This document shows, in pieces, positions 6,446 through 13,812 of a stretch of 14,853 bases of DNA; the stretch's first letter is position 1; each line of letters opens with the position of its first letter. The notes under the pieces are model-generated. The model was given only the letters and a program-made list of their open reading frames with translations. It was not told the origin of the DNA and searched no databases. The stretch lies in assembly GCA_016195765.1 (NCBI GenBank), contig JACPYZ010000045.1, positions 1-14,853 of the forward strand. Reading direction: 5' to 3'. The position numbers and the translations under genes were made by a program. Source of the stretch: Candidatus Curtissbacteria bacterium (GTDB lineage Bacteria; Patescibacteriota; Microgenomatia; Curtissbacterales; GWA2-41-24).

Positions 6446-9367
6446 ATGGCAACAAAAAAGCAATTTAAACCTGTTGATTCGCAAGTTAATTTTCCAAAGC
6501 TGGAAGAAGATATTCTAAGTTTTTGGCAAAAAGAAAAGATTTTTGAAAAAAGCCTAGAAAATCGCAAAAGCGCCAAAAAGTTCACCTTTTACGACGGCCC
6601 ACCCTTTGCAACAGGCCTTCCTCATTACGGCCATATTCTGGCAATGACCATCAAAGACGCCATTACCCGCCTTAAAACAATGGAAGGTTTTTATGTTCCT
6701 CGTCGTCTAGGTTGGGACACCCACGGCCTTCCCGTTGAATACGAACTAGAAAAAGAGTTGGGAATTTCTGGCAAAAAACAAATAGAAGAAAGGGGGGTGG
6801 AAAATTTTAACGAAGCTTGTCGCGAAATTGTTTTTCGCTACACAAAAGAATGGGAAAAAACGATCGATCGCATGGGGCGTTGGGTCGACAAAGAAGATAC
6901 TTACGCCACACTCAATACCGATTACATGGAATCGATTTGGTGGGTTTTTAAAACGCTGTGGGATAAAGACTTAATTTTTCAGGGCTTTAAGAGCATGCCT
7001 TATTGCCCCAGGTGTGCAACACCCCTTTCCAACTTTGAAACCAATTTAGGTTACAAAGACGATGTCGAAGACCCTTCGGTTTATATAAAGTTTCAGGCAG
7101 CCGAAGACCCAAACACTTTTTACCTTGCCTGGACAACGACACCATGGTCTTTGCCTGGTAATGCAGCGCTTGCCGTGAACCCAAAAGCAAAATACGTAAA
7201 AGTTAAAGTGGGGGAGCAGTATTTAATACTGGCAAAAGATAGACTCGAAGTGCTGGATGCTTACGAAGATGAAGAAGAAATTAAAGTCGCAGATTTAATT
7301 GGAAAAAAATACAAACCCCTCTTTAGCTTTTTTGAAGAAGATAAAAAGAAAAAAGGAACACCAGAATACGTTGTTGATGCCACAGACTTACAAAAGGAAG
7401 GTTATCGGGTTGTAGAAGCAGATTACGTTTCGCTGGAAGATGGCAGTGGAATTGTGCATGTCGCACCTGCTTTTGGTGAAGAAGACATGAATCTTGGTCA
7501 AAAAGAAAAATTGCCACTTCTGCGAACAATAGACAAAAACGGATTCGTAAATGTAGACCCATGGAAAGGGGACTTTTTCAAAAAAGCAGACCCAATGATT
7601 ACCGAGCACCTGGACGAATCTGGGAATCTTTATAAAGCAGAAACGCTTCGCCACACATACCCATTTTGTTGGAGATGCGACACTCCCCTTTTGTACTACT
7701 CAACCCCAAACTGGTTTGTAAAAGTGTCACAAATGCGCAAAGAACTTGTTAAAAACAACGATGTCATAAATTGGACCCCGAAGCATATAAAAGAAGGCAG
7801 ATTTGGTAATTGGCTAAAAGACGCCCGCGACTGGAGCATCTCTAGAAACCGATTTTGGGGAACACCACTACCTGTTTGGAAGTGCCAAAGTTGTGACCAT
7901 TACCAAGTTGTAGGATCTGTTGCCGAACTAAAAGAGAAGGCAAACAATTTTGAAGTTTTGGTGACAACTTCTGCGCCTCTTTTTAAACAAGGCAAACAAA
8001 AATCATCCAGTGAACCCGTCGATTTGCACAGGCCTTATATAGATGTGGTCACAATTAAGTGTGAAGAATGTGGCGCAGCAGCTGCAAGAATCGAAGAAGT
8101 TTTGGATTGCTGGTTTGAATCGGGCAGCATGCCTTATGCCCAAGACCATTACCCATTCGAAAACAAAAAAGAATGGGAAGACAATTTCCCTGCCGATTTT
8201 ATTGCCGAAGGCTTAGACCAAACCCGGGGCTGGTTTTATACTCTGCACGTTTTGGCAACAGCCCTGTTTGATAAACCATCTTTTAAAAACATTATCGTCA
8301 ACGGAATATTGGTGGCAGCAGACGGTAAAAAACTTTCTAAGAGACTGCGAAACTACCCGGAACCAGACGAAGTGTTTAACAAATTTGGCGCAGACGCTAT
8401 GCGTTACTATCTACTCGCTTCACCTGCAGCGGTGGCAGAAGATGTTAGATTTTCTAGCGAAATTGTTCAAGAAATCGTTCGTAAATTCTTTCTTATTTTA
8501 TGGAACTCTTATTTGTTTTTCGTAACTTATGCCAACTTGGACGATTGGCAACCAGACGAAAAGCAAAAACATCCAACACCGACAAATCTTCTGGATAAAT
8601 GGGTATTGTCTAAGCTAAACGGGCTGATCGAAGAAGTTAATAAAGGTGTAGAAACATACAACCTTCCCAAAATGACTCGCCCCTTGCAAGACTTCATAAC
8701 AGAATTTTCGACTTGGTACATTCGCCGTTCACGCGATCGGATTGGGCCTAGTGCGGATGATAAAAAAGACAAAGAAGACTTTTATGCAACCGCCCACTAC
8801 GTACTGGTAACCTTCGTAAAATTACTGGCACCATTTTCGCCATTTGTCGCAGACGAAATTTACAAAAACTTAACAGGAGAGACTTCTGTCCATCTTGCCG
8901 ACTGGCCAAAGGTAGATGCTAAGGCAACGGATAAGGATTTAGAAAGTGCCATGCAGCAAGCGATAGATTTATCATCAGCTGCTCACGCCCACAGAAAACA
9001 ATCAGCAGTTAAAGTACGTATTCCTTTTAAAACATTTTCTTACAAAGGGCCAAACGAGTTGCCACCCGAAATCTTAAAAATCGTCCAAGAAGAAGTTAAT
9101 GTGAACGAGTTCAAGTACTCCGGGGAAAATACTACTTTTATAGTTGACGGCGATACCGGCGAGGCGAATCAAGACCAAGTTGCTGGCATTGCGCGCGATG
9201 TCATTCGTCAAATCCAAGTGGCCCGCAAAGAAGCCGATTGCGACCTAAAAGAAACTGTTAGCGTCATCTTGCCAGATTGGCCTAAAGAATATGAAGAACT
9301 CATTAAAAAACAAACTCTTTCGTCGCAGTTAACCAAAGGCGAAAAGCTGGAAATAAAGCGTAGTTAA
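6446..9367 (+). CDS. ileS: Isoleucine-tRNA ligase, type 2 (eukaryote/archaeon-like)
   Basis: Charges tRNA-Ile in the cytoplasm. The 973-aa product has the class I signatures HYGH (60-63, in DGPPFATGLPHYGHIL) and KLSKR (629-633). KLSKRLRNYPEP differs from the KMSKS of standard bacterial IleRS and resembles the KMSKR-NYP form of type 2 and eukaryotic enzymes. Also seen: GWDTHGLPVEYELEKELGI; the editing-domain TTTPWSLPGNAALAV; Cys pairs YCPRC, CWRC, CQSC and CEEC that could bind metal; and a C-terminal anticodon-binding domain (from about 690). Family knowledge: type 2 enzymes are often less sensitive to mupirocin; that is not shown here. The ATG at 6446 is preferred over the in-frame TTG at 6437 because the latter overlaps the -10 element. 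Its stop overlaps the next gene's start (TAATG). Confidence 0.97.
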   Translation: MATKKQFKPVDSQVNFPKLEEDILSFWQKEKIFEKSLENRKSAKKFTFYDGPPFATGLPHYGHILAMTIKDAITRLKTMEGFYVPRRLGWDTHGLPVEYELEKELGISGKKQIEERGVENFNEACREIVFRYTKEWEKTIDRMGRWVDKEDTYATLNTDYMESIWWVFKTLWDKDLIFQGFKSMPYCPRCATPLSNFETNLGYKDDVEDPSVYIKFQAAEDPNTFYLAWTTTPWSLPGNAALAVNPKAKYVKVKVGEQYLILAKDRLEVLDAYEDEEEIKVADLIGKKYKPLFSFFEEDKKKKGTPEYVVDATDLQKEGYRVVEADYVSLEDGSGIVHVAPAFGEEDMNLGQKEKLPLLRTIDKNGFVNVDPWKGDFFKKADPMITEHLDESGNLYKAETLRHTYPFCWRCDTPLLYYSTPNWFVKVSQMRKELVKNNDVINWTPKHIKEGRFGNWLKDARDWSISRNRFWGTPLPVWKCQSCDHYQVVGSVAELKEKANNFEVLVTTSAPLFKQGKQKSSSEPVDLHRPYIDVVTIKCEECGAAAARIEEVLDCWFESGSMPYAQDHYPFENKKEWEDNFPADFIAEGLDQTRGWFYTLHVLATALFDKPSFKNIIVNGILVAADGKKLSKRLRNYPEPDEVFNKFGADAMRYYLLASPAAVAEDVRFSSEIVQEIVRKFFLILWNSYLFFVTYANLDDWQPDEKQKHPTPTNLLDKWVLSKLNGLIEEVNKGVETYNLPKMTRPLQDFITEFSTWYIRRSRDRIGPSADDKKDKEDFYATAHYVLVTFVKLLAPFSPFVADEIYKNLTGETSVHLADWPKVDAKATDKDLESAMQQAIDLSSAAHAHRKQSAVKVRIPFKTFSYKGPNELPPEILKIVQEEVNVNEFKYSGENTTFIVDGDTGEANQDQVAGIARDVIRQIQVARKEADCDLKETVSVILPDWPKEYEELIKKQTLSSQLTKGEKLEIKRS

Positions 9368-10355
9368 TGCGACAAAAATCCGATTATGTTTCTCTTTTGT
9401 TAATCCTGGCGATAGGTAGTCTTTCTCTTCTTACAACTTTTGCAATCAATGGTTATCTGGCCCGGAATCAGCTGATCTTTTGGGTTCTTGGTCTTGCAAC
9501 TTTTTATGTAGCATCGCATATCGACCATACAACTATTAAAAAAGTCACGTTGCCCCTTTTTGTGATCTGCGTGATTTTGCTTATTGTTTTGTTTAAGGTC
9601 GGGGACCCCGTTCGAGGTTCTGTTCGTTGGATAGATCTTGGCTTTTTCCGCTTTCAAGCGCACGGAAATTTAAAAACGTCATTACTGGACTTGTTATTGC
9701 GGGAATTCCCGCCCTTTTAGTTTTTAAAGAACCAGATTTGGGCAATGCCCTAAGTATTTTGGCAATCTGGGGCGTCGTTAGCATAATCGCCGGGTTCAAA
9801 CTGCGCCACGCAACCATTCTAGTTGCAGTTATCGTGTTTTTAATCCTCATTGGCTTCGAATTTTTATCGCCATACCAAAAAAACAGAATCGAAAGCTTTG
9901 CCAACCCCAATAGTGACCCCTTAGGCACCGGCTACAACGTTTTGCAATCGCAAATTGCCGCTGGTTCTGGTGGTATTTTTGGCAAAGGTTTGGGAAAAGG
10001 TTCGCAATCGCAACTGAACTTTTTACCAGAAGCAGAAAGCGATTTTATTTTTGCTTCATTTGTTGAACAATTGGGCTTTTTGGGTGCTGCCCTTTTACTT
10101 TCACTTTATATTTACCTAATTTATAGAATTTTGAGCTTCGATTATTCGATAGACACTTTTAGTAAATTACTGGTGACCGGAACTTGTTCCTTTATGGCAT
10201 TTCAGTTTTTTGTAAATGTTGGTATGAATTTAGGTTTGTTACCAGTAACTGGAATCACCCTGCCGCTTGTTTCATATGGCGGCTCTTCGCTAGTCTCGAC
10301 TTTATTTCTATTGGGCATTGTTTCTTCTATAAAACGCTATCAAATGTTGAATTAA
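9367..10355 (+). pseudogene. SEDS-family cell-shape/division protein (FtsW/RodA), broken by a frameshifting deletion
   Basis: SEDS proteins are membrane glycosyltransferases that polymerise peptidoglycan. The 5' part (frame of the ATG at 9367) gives membrane helices then GDPVRGSVRWIDLGFFRFQ, and then leaves homology and stops at 9718-9720. The 3' part, in another frame from about 9660, resumes with KFKNVITGLVIAG, KEPDLGNAL, GTGYNVLQSQIA, FLPEAESDFIFA and VSYGGSSLVS. Neither frame encodes the family's FQPSExxK stretch and following helix: after FQ the sequence jumps almost at once to the downstream helix. Joined, the parts would give about 329 aa, some 30-40 short of typical. So roughly 100 bp appears missing near 9657-9663, shifting the frame. 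Both flanks look undamaged, suggesting a recent loss or an assembly error. RodA is slightly favoured over FtsW, uncertainly. Its start overlaps the ileS stop. Confidence 0.87.
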
Positions 10356-10367
10356 GAGCGCTGATTC

Positions 10368-10376
10368 TGCTAAAAT
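10368..10376 (+). promoter_or_regulatory. Extended -10 promoter of rplU
   Basis: TGCTAAAAT, an extended -10, ends 11 nt before the rplU ATG, predicting a leader of about 5 nt. The same nine bases precede the tRNA-Val gene at 12504-12512. Confidence 0.6.
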
Positions 10377-10387
10377 TCACAAAACTT

Positions 10388-10702
10388 ATGAACACTTGGG
10401 CAGTAATTAAAACTGGTGGAAAACAATACTTAGTCACAGAGGGCAAAACGATCGCGGTCGAAAAGCTTGATGGTGAGAAAGATTCGAAAATAACTTTCGA
10501 AGAAGTTCTGGCAACTGGTGGAGAAAAAACGGAACTAGGCATGCCTTTGGTTGAAAAAGCTAAAGTAACTGGCAAGCTCCTGGAAAACTTCAAAGACAAG
10601 AAAGTAAGAGTTGTAAAGTTTAAATCGAAATCCAAATATCTTCGTACAAACGGGCATAGGCATCAAAAAACCAGAGTTCTTATCGAAAAAATATCCCTTT
10701 AA
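10388..10702 (+). CDS. rplU: Ribosomal protein bL21
   Basis: A 104-residue large-subunit protein that binds 23S rRNA; the length is typical. Seen: the N-terminal WAVIKTGGKQYLV, which is the bL21 opening motif, and the C-terminal YLRTNGHRHQKTRVLIEKI, matching the basic GHRQxxT region. The reading frame is open upstream into the SEDS gene, but family homology starts at MNTWAVI, so the ATG at 10388 is used. It has no Shine-Dalgarno site and lies just after an extended -10, so the message is nearly leaderless. It is followed by rpmA, the usual bL21-bL27 order, but with a separate promoter between them. Confidence 0.97.
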   Translation: MNTWAVIKTGGKQYLVTEGKTIAVEKLDGEKDSKITFEEVLATGGEKTELGMPLVEKAKVTGKLLENFKDKKVRVVKFKSKSKYLRTNGHRHQKTRVLIEKISL

Positions 10703-10723
10703 GTAGATCTAAAGGTTTCAAAC

Positions 10724-10739
10724 AGTTATGCAAATAACT
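10724..10739 (+). other. Small GNRA-loop hairpin between rplU and rpmA
   Basis: AGTTAT (10724-10729) pairs with ATAACT (10734-10739) around a GCAA loop, which is of the stable GNRA class. No T-tract follows, so it does not look like a terminator. It sits 2 nt before the rpmA -35 box. It may be an RNA 3'-end stabiliser or chance. Confidence 0.3.
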
Positions 10740-10741
10740 CA

Positions 10742-10770
10742 TTGACACTCTGTGAAAATATCGATAGAAT
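10742..10770 (+). promoter_or_regulatory. Strong sigma70-type promoter of rpmA
   Basis: TTGACA (10742-10747) and TAGAAT (10765-10770) are separated by exactly 17 bp, the best full promoter in the window. Predicted transcription start is near 10777, giving a leader of about 18 nt before the GTG at 10795. Confidence 0.8.
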
Positions 10771-10794
10771 CTTTTTGATCACAAATTAACCAAC

Positions 10795-11046
10795 GTGGCT
10801 CACAAAAAGGCCGGCGGAGCCGTTACAAAAAACCGCGATACTCATGGCAAACGTTTAGGCGTTAAGCTTTACGGTGGCCAAAAAGCAGCTCCTGGCAACA
10901 TTATTATTCGTCAGCGCGGAACTAAATTTTTTCCAGGTACCGGCACCATGCTTGGGCGTGACCACACAATCTTTGCAATTGTCAGCGGTGTTGTCCACTT
11001 CAAGCAAAAGCTTGGCCGCAAATTTGTCGAAATAGTGGGATCATAA
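10795..11046 (+). CDS. rpmA: Ribosomal protein bL27
   Basis: An 83-residue large-subunit protein whose N-terminus reaches toward the peptidyl-transferase centre. Seen: MAHKKAGGAV at the start, then RDTHGKRLGVKLYGGQ and IIIRQRGTKFFPG, all standard bL27 blocks; length is normal. The start is GTG, fixed by the conserved MAHKKAGG opening, and no Shine-Dalgarno site precedes it. There is no N-terminal extension of the kind cleaved in Firmicutes. It is driven by its own promoter just upstream. Confidence 0.97.
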   Translation: MAHKKAGGAVTKNRDTHGKRLGVKLYGGQKAAPGNIIIRQRGTKFFPGTGTMLGRDHTIFAIVSGVVHFKQKLGRKFVEIVGS

Positions 11047-11081
11047 AGGGATAAACGCCGGGTCGTCCCTTAGAGAAAAAA

Positions 11082-11912
11082 ATGGAAGAGCCCCAAATTT
11101 ACGAAATAGAAATAGATATGTTGCAACCAAATCCGTTGCAGCCTCGTGGCCTTATTACACCAGATTCTTTAATTGAGCTTGTCGATTCCATCCGTGAACA
11201 CGGTGTGCTTGAACCGCTTGTTGTGGCCAAAACCCCAGCAGGTTACCAAATAATTGCTGGTGAAAGGCGTTGGAGAGCCAGTAAAATCGCCGGCATTGTT
11301 AAAGTACCGGTCAACATCAAAGAAACAACTCCGCAGGGAATGTTGGAAATGGCAATTATAGAAAACGTTCAAAGAATCGATCTTAATCCTTTGGAGAGAG
11401 CTCAAGCATTTAGGCGCTTAATGGATGAATTTGGTCTAACAACTTCGGAAATTGCCGTAAAAACTGGCAAAAGCGCTCCTTATGTTAGTAATACGCTGCG
11501 CCTTCTTTCCGTACCAGATGTCTTAAAAGATGCGCTCGCTTCTGGTGCCACGACAGAAGGACACGTCAGGGCCTTGGCTTCCTTGGAAGACCCTCACCTT
11601 ATTACCGAAGCTTACAAGCTAGTGTTAGGTAAAAACCTTTCCGTTCGCGGTGCAGAAGAGCTTGCCCGAAAATTTCGCGCTAGGGAAAATATTGCAACTC
11701 GTCAAACTTCTGCCAAAGTTCGCCTTGCAAATGAAGACCTAGACAATTATCAAGAAGAAATAACCCAAAAATTAAAATCCGATGATGCCGATGTTATCGT
11801 CAAGATAAGCCAATCAAGAATCGAAGGCAAAGTTCATATTGTTATAAAAGGCCGAGCCGATGTAACTTCAAGGATTATAAAAAGAGTCCGGGACGCCATA
11901 GTCAACGCGTAA
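11082..11912 (+). CDS. parB: Chromosome-partitioning protein ParB (ParB/Noc family)
   Basis: A 276-residue CTP-binding DNA clamp that loads at parS sites and helps segregate chromosomes. Seen: N-terminal QPNPLQPRG (15-23), the CTP-binding box GERRWRA (60-66), the ENVQRIDLNP box (94-103), a helix-turn-helix with TTSEIAVKTGKSAPYVSNTLRLL (120-142), TEGHVRAL (158-165), and a C-terminal dimerisation region. No parA is in view, and no clear parS (TGTTTCACGTGAAACA-like) was found by eye. The start follows rpmA by 35 nt with no clear Shine-Dalgarno site. Its last 45 nt overlap the 3' end of lepB on the other strand. Confidence 0.94.
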   Translation: MEEPQIYEIEIDMLQPNPLQPRGLITPDSLIELVDSIREHGVLEPLVVAKTPAGYQIIAGERRWRASKIAGIVKVPVNIKETTPQGMLEMAIIENVQRIDLNPLERAQAFRRLMDEFGLTTSEIAVKTGKSAPYVSNTLRLLSVPDVLKDALASGATTEGHVRALASLEDPHLITEAYKLVLGKNLSVRGAEELARKFRARENIATRQTSAKVRLANEDLDNYQEEITQKLKSDDADVIVKISQSRIEGKVHIVIKGRADVTSRIIKRVRDAIVNA

Positions 11913-12458
11913 TAATATCCTTGCACCCTCACTTTGGTTGTTTTTAATAAGCGGCCAATAAACAAACCAAGCTTTTCCTTCTATCGTATTGCGATCAATC
12001 GGTCCAAAGACTCTGGAATCCGAAGACCCACCCCTGTTGTCTCCAAGAACAAAATACTGATTGTTTCCCAAGTTAATGTTAATATCGCCGCGAGTTTCTT
12101 GTTTTTCGTAAGGTTCGTTTAATTTCTTGTCGTTAATGTAAACAGTGCCGTTTTCAACCTTAACGTTTTCCCCGGGCACTCCAATTACCCTTTTAATGAA
12201 ATCGACATTTGCAGAACCTGGGGCTTTAAAAACAATAACATCACCTCGAGATGGCTTATATATTCGATAAGAGACCTTTTCTACAAGTAAAAGCTCGCCA
12301 TCTTTAAAGTTTGGAGTCATAGATTCCCCTTTGACGCGGTGAGGTTGAACCAAAAAAACATATACAAAAAAGAAAATACCTAAGGAAACAACTGCTGTTT
12401 GAATAATTTCTTTAACAGTGCCCTTGATGTTCATTTTATTTTCAACAACTTCTTCCAT
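11868..12458 (-). CDS. lepB: Signal peptidase I
   Basis: Cleaves signal peptides from exported proteins at the outer face of the membrane. The 196-aa protein has one N-terminal membrane anchor (about 18-38), then the catalytic serine motif KGESMTPNF (S46), GDVIVFKAP (72-80), the catalytic lysine in FIKRVIGVPGE (K89), and GDNRGGSSDSR (139-149). The family core ends near GKAWFVYWPL (161-170). The remaining tail of 26 residues is unusual, and its last 14 are encoded antisense to the 3' end of parB. The ATG at 12458 is supported by AGAAGG about 5 nt upstream and an extended -10 beyond that. It is divergent from tRNA-Val. Confidence 0.95.
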   Translation of the reverse strand: MEEVVENKMNIKGTVKEIIQTAVVSLGIFFFVYVFLVQPHRVKGESMTPNFKDGELLLVEKVSYRIYKPSRGDVIVFKAPGSANVDFIKRVIGVPGENVKVENGTVYINDKKLNEPYEKQETRGDININLGNNQYFVLGDNRGGSSDSRVFGPIDRNTIEGKAWFVYWPLIKNNQSEGARILLRVDYGVPDSFYNP

Positions 12459-12473
12459 AAGAACCTTCTATAA

Positions 12474-12482
12474 ATTCTAACA
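12474..12482 (-). promoter_or_regulatory. Extended -10 promoter of lepB
   Basis: Read on the minus strand this is TGTTAGAAT, an extended -10 with 5 of 6 matches to TATAAT. It lies 15 nt before the ATG, predicting a leader of about 8-9 nt that includes the AGAAGG ribosome binding site. It is back to back with the tRNA promoter. Confidence 0.55.
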
Positions 12483-12503
12483 GAAAATGTGCAAAAACAA
12501 TTA

Positions 12504-12512
12504 TGCTAAAAT
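12504..12512 (+). promoter_or_regulatory. Extended -10 promoter of tRNA-Val
   Basis: TGCTAAAAT is identical to the element before rplU. It ends 13 nt before the mature tRNA, so a short 5' trailer of about 6-7 nt would need RNase P removal. No convincing -35. Confidence 0.6.
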
Positions 12513-12525
12513 CTCACACAGCCAG

Positions 12526-12599
12526 GGACCCGTAGCTCAGTTGGCTAGAGCGTCACATTCACATTGTGAAGGCCACAGGTTCGAGCCCTGTCGGGTCCA
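12526..12599 (+). tRNA. tRNA-Val (anticodon CAC)
   Basis: A complete 74-nt cloverleaf can be drawn: acceptor stem GGACCCG with CGGGTCC; D-arm GCTC/GAGC; anticodon stem TCACA/TGTGA closing the loop TTCACAT, with anticodon CAC (reads GUG, valine); variable AGGCC; T-arm ACAGG/CCTGT with loop TTCGAGC; discriminator A. The 3' CCA is not encoded (the next bases are CAA), so it must be added enzymatically. The ATG of the next gene lies 4 nt after the discriminator base. Confidence 0.95.
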
Positions 12600-12603
12600 C
12601 AAA

Positions 12604-13812
12604 ATGGAACTCGTTAAATACTTATTAATTGCTTGCCTAGGTTCAACCGTAATTGGCCAATTAATTAGGCTGGAGTTTTTTCCGACCGCTGCCTTAACCT
12701 TAACGGACGTAATTGTTCTGGCAACCGACGTTGTCTTTGTAATATTGGCACTAACCCTCAAAAAATCACTCAATTTAAAAACTAAACTTTTTGTACCTGC
12801 AATTGTCTTTACTTTATTTGCGCTGGCAACAAATGTTCTGGCAATTTTAAATTTGCCCCAGGCCCAGGTTTTTGCATCTTCACTGTTTCTTTTTAGATTT
12901 TTGAGTTTGGTTTTTATAGCCTTCGTTGTAAGCGCAACTGTAAGCCGGCAAAAAATAACCAACTGGGTAAACTTAATGCTTACATTTGGTTTGGTTTTTG
13001 CCGTGGTTGGTATTTTGCAATTAATATTCTTTCCAGACCTTTCTGCTTACACAGTCTATGGTTGGGATCCACACCAAAAAAGAGTTTTTTCGACGTTTCT
13101 TGACCCCAACTTTACGGGCTTTGCAAATGTTATTTTCTTCAACGTTGCAATTGCATGTTTTTTATTTGCAAAACGTCCTTACAAAAAACTGGACTATTAT
13201 TATTTGATAGTTGCCATTTTTTCTTTTATTTCGCTGATCCTTACTTTTTCGCGCAGTTCGTATCTGGCCTTTATGGCCGCAATTGCCGTCATTGGTCTTG
13301 TTAAATCTCCAAAGCTGTTTTTGATTGCCGCCTTTGCTTTTCTTTCTCTGTTTTTATTGGTTCCCCAAATGCAGGCAAGAATTGTTGGTGCATTTCGTTT
13401 TGATGATACTTCCCAAGCCAGAGTAGAAAGTTGGCAAAACGGCCTTGCCGTTTTTGAAAAAAACCCAGTTTTTGGTACCGGTTTTAATACCTTTAGGTAT
13501 GTACAAGCCAGAGACAACCTGTTCACAAACGAAAGCCCGCTTGGTGGACATTCAGGTTCCGGTGTTGATTCGAGCTTGCTACTAGTTGCCGCGACAACTG
13601 GAATAGTTGGCGAAATAATATTTTTAACCTTGTTCCTTTTTGTGTTTCTTTCTGTCAAAAAGAAAGCGACCAAAAACCCAATAAAATTAGCCGCTTGTGC
13701 AACTATTGTTTCTATTTTTGTACATAGCCAATTTGTGAATTCACTCTTCTTTCCACAAATCATGTTGCTCTTTTGGTTTTTAATTGGGTTAACCCTTGCA
13801 AATGATTCTTAA
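12604..13812 (+). CDS. O-antigen ligase/polymerase-like membrane protein (Wzy_C family)
   Basis: A 402-residue multi-spanning membrane protein with about ten hydrophobic segments. Features of the O-antigen ligase/WaaL-Wzy family: DPNFTGFANVIFF (167-179), TFSRSSYLAF (214-223), a long extracytoplasmic loop between about 255 and 325 with VESWQNGLAVF (274-284), NPVFGTGFNTF (287-297) and GGHSGSGVDSSLL (314-326), the last having a His as in WaaL loops. It likely transfers or polymerises lipid-linked glycans outside the membrane; the exact substrate is unknown. The ATG at 12604 is chosen because the open frame upstream runs through the tRNA. It is only 4 nt after the tRNA and has no Shine-Dalgarno site. 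It overlaps the next gene by 11 nt. Confidence 0.85.
   Translation: MELVKYLLIACLGSTVIGQLIRLEFFPTAALTLTDVIVLATDVVFVILALTLKKSLNLKTKLFVPAIVFTLFALATNVLAILNLPQAQVFASSLFLFRFLSLVFIAFVVSATVSRQKITNWVNLMLTFGLVFAVVGILQLIFFPDLSAYTVYGWDPHQKRVFSTFLDPNFTGFANVIFFNVAIACFLFAKRPYKKLDYYYLIVAIFSFISLILTFSRSSYLAFMAAIAVIGLVKSPKLFLIAAFAFLSLFLLVPQMQARIVGAFRFDDTSQARVESWQNGLAVFEKNPVFGTGFNTFRYVQARDNLFTNESPLGGHSGSGVDSSLLLVAATTGIVGEIIFLTLFLFVFLSVKKKATKNPIKLAACATIVSIFVHSQFVNSLFFPQIMLLFWFLIGLTLANDS

Noticed and set aside
9627..9720. Programmed frameshift in the SEDS gene
   Set aside because: A slip would join the frames without loss, but the conserved PSExxK segment is absent from every frame, so a deletion explains it better; no slippery heptamer with a pseudoknot was seen.
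10184..10387. N-terminal extension of bL21
   Set aside because: It lies inside the SEDS gene in another frame, and bL21 homology begins only at the ATG at 10388.
11046..11071. Terminator between rpmA and parB (AAGGGA/TCCCTT)
   Set aside because: The stem has only 6 bp with a 14-nt loop and no T-tract follows, so it is not convincing.
12487..12603. Open frame upstream of the O-antigen ligase-like gene giving a 39-residue N-terminal extension
   Set aside because: It runs through the tRNA-Val gene and is not hydrophobic; the protein's membrane segments begin at the ATG at 12604.
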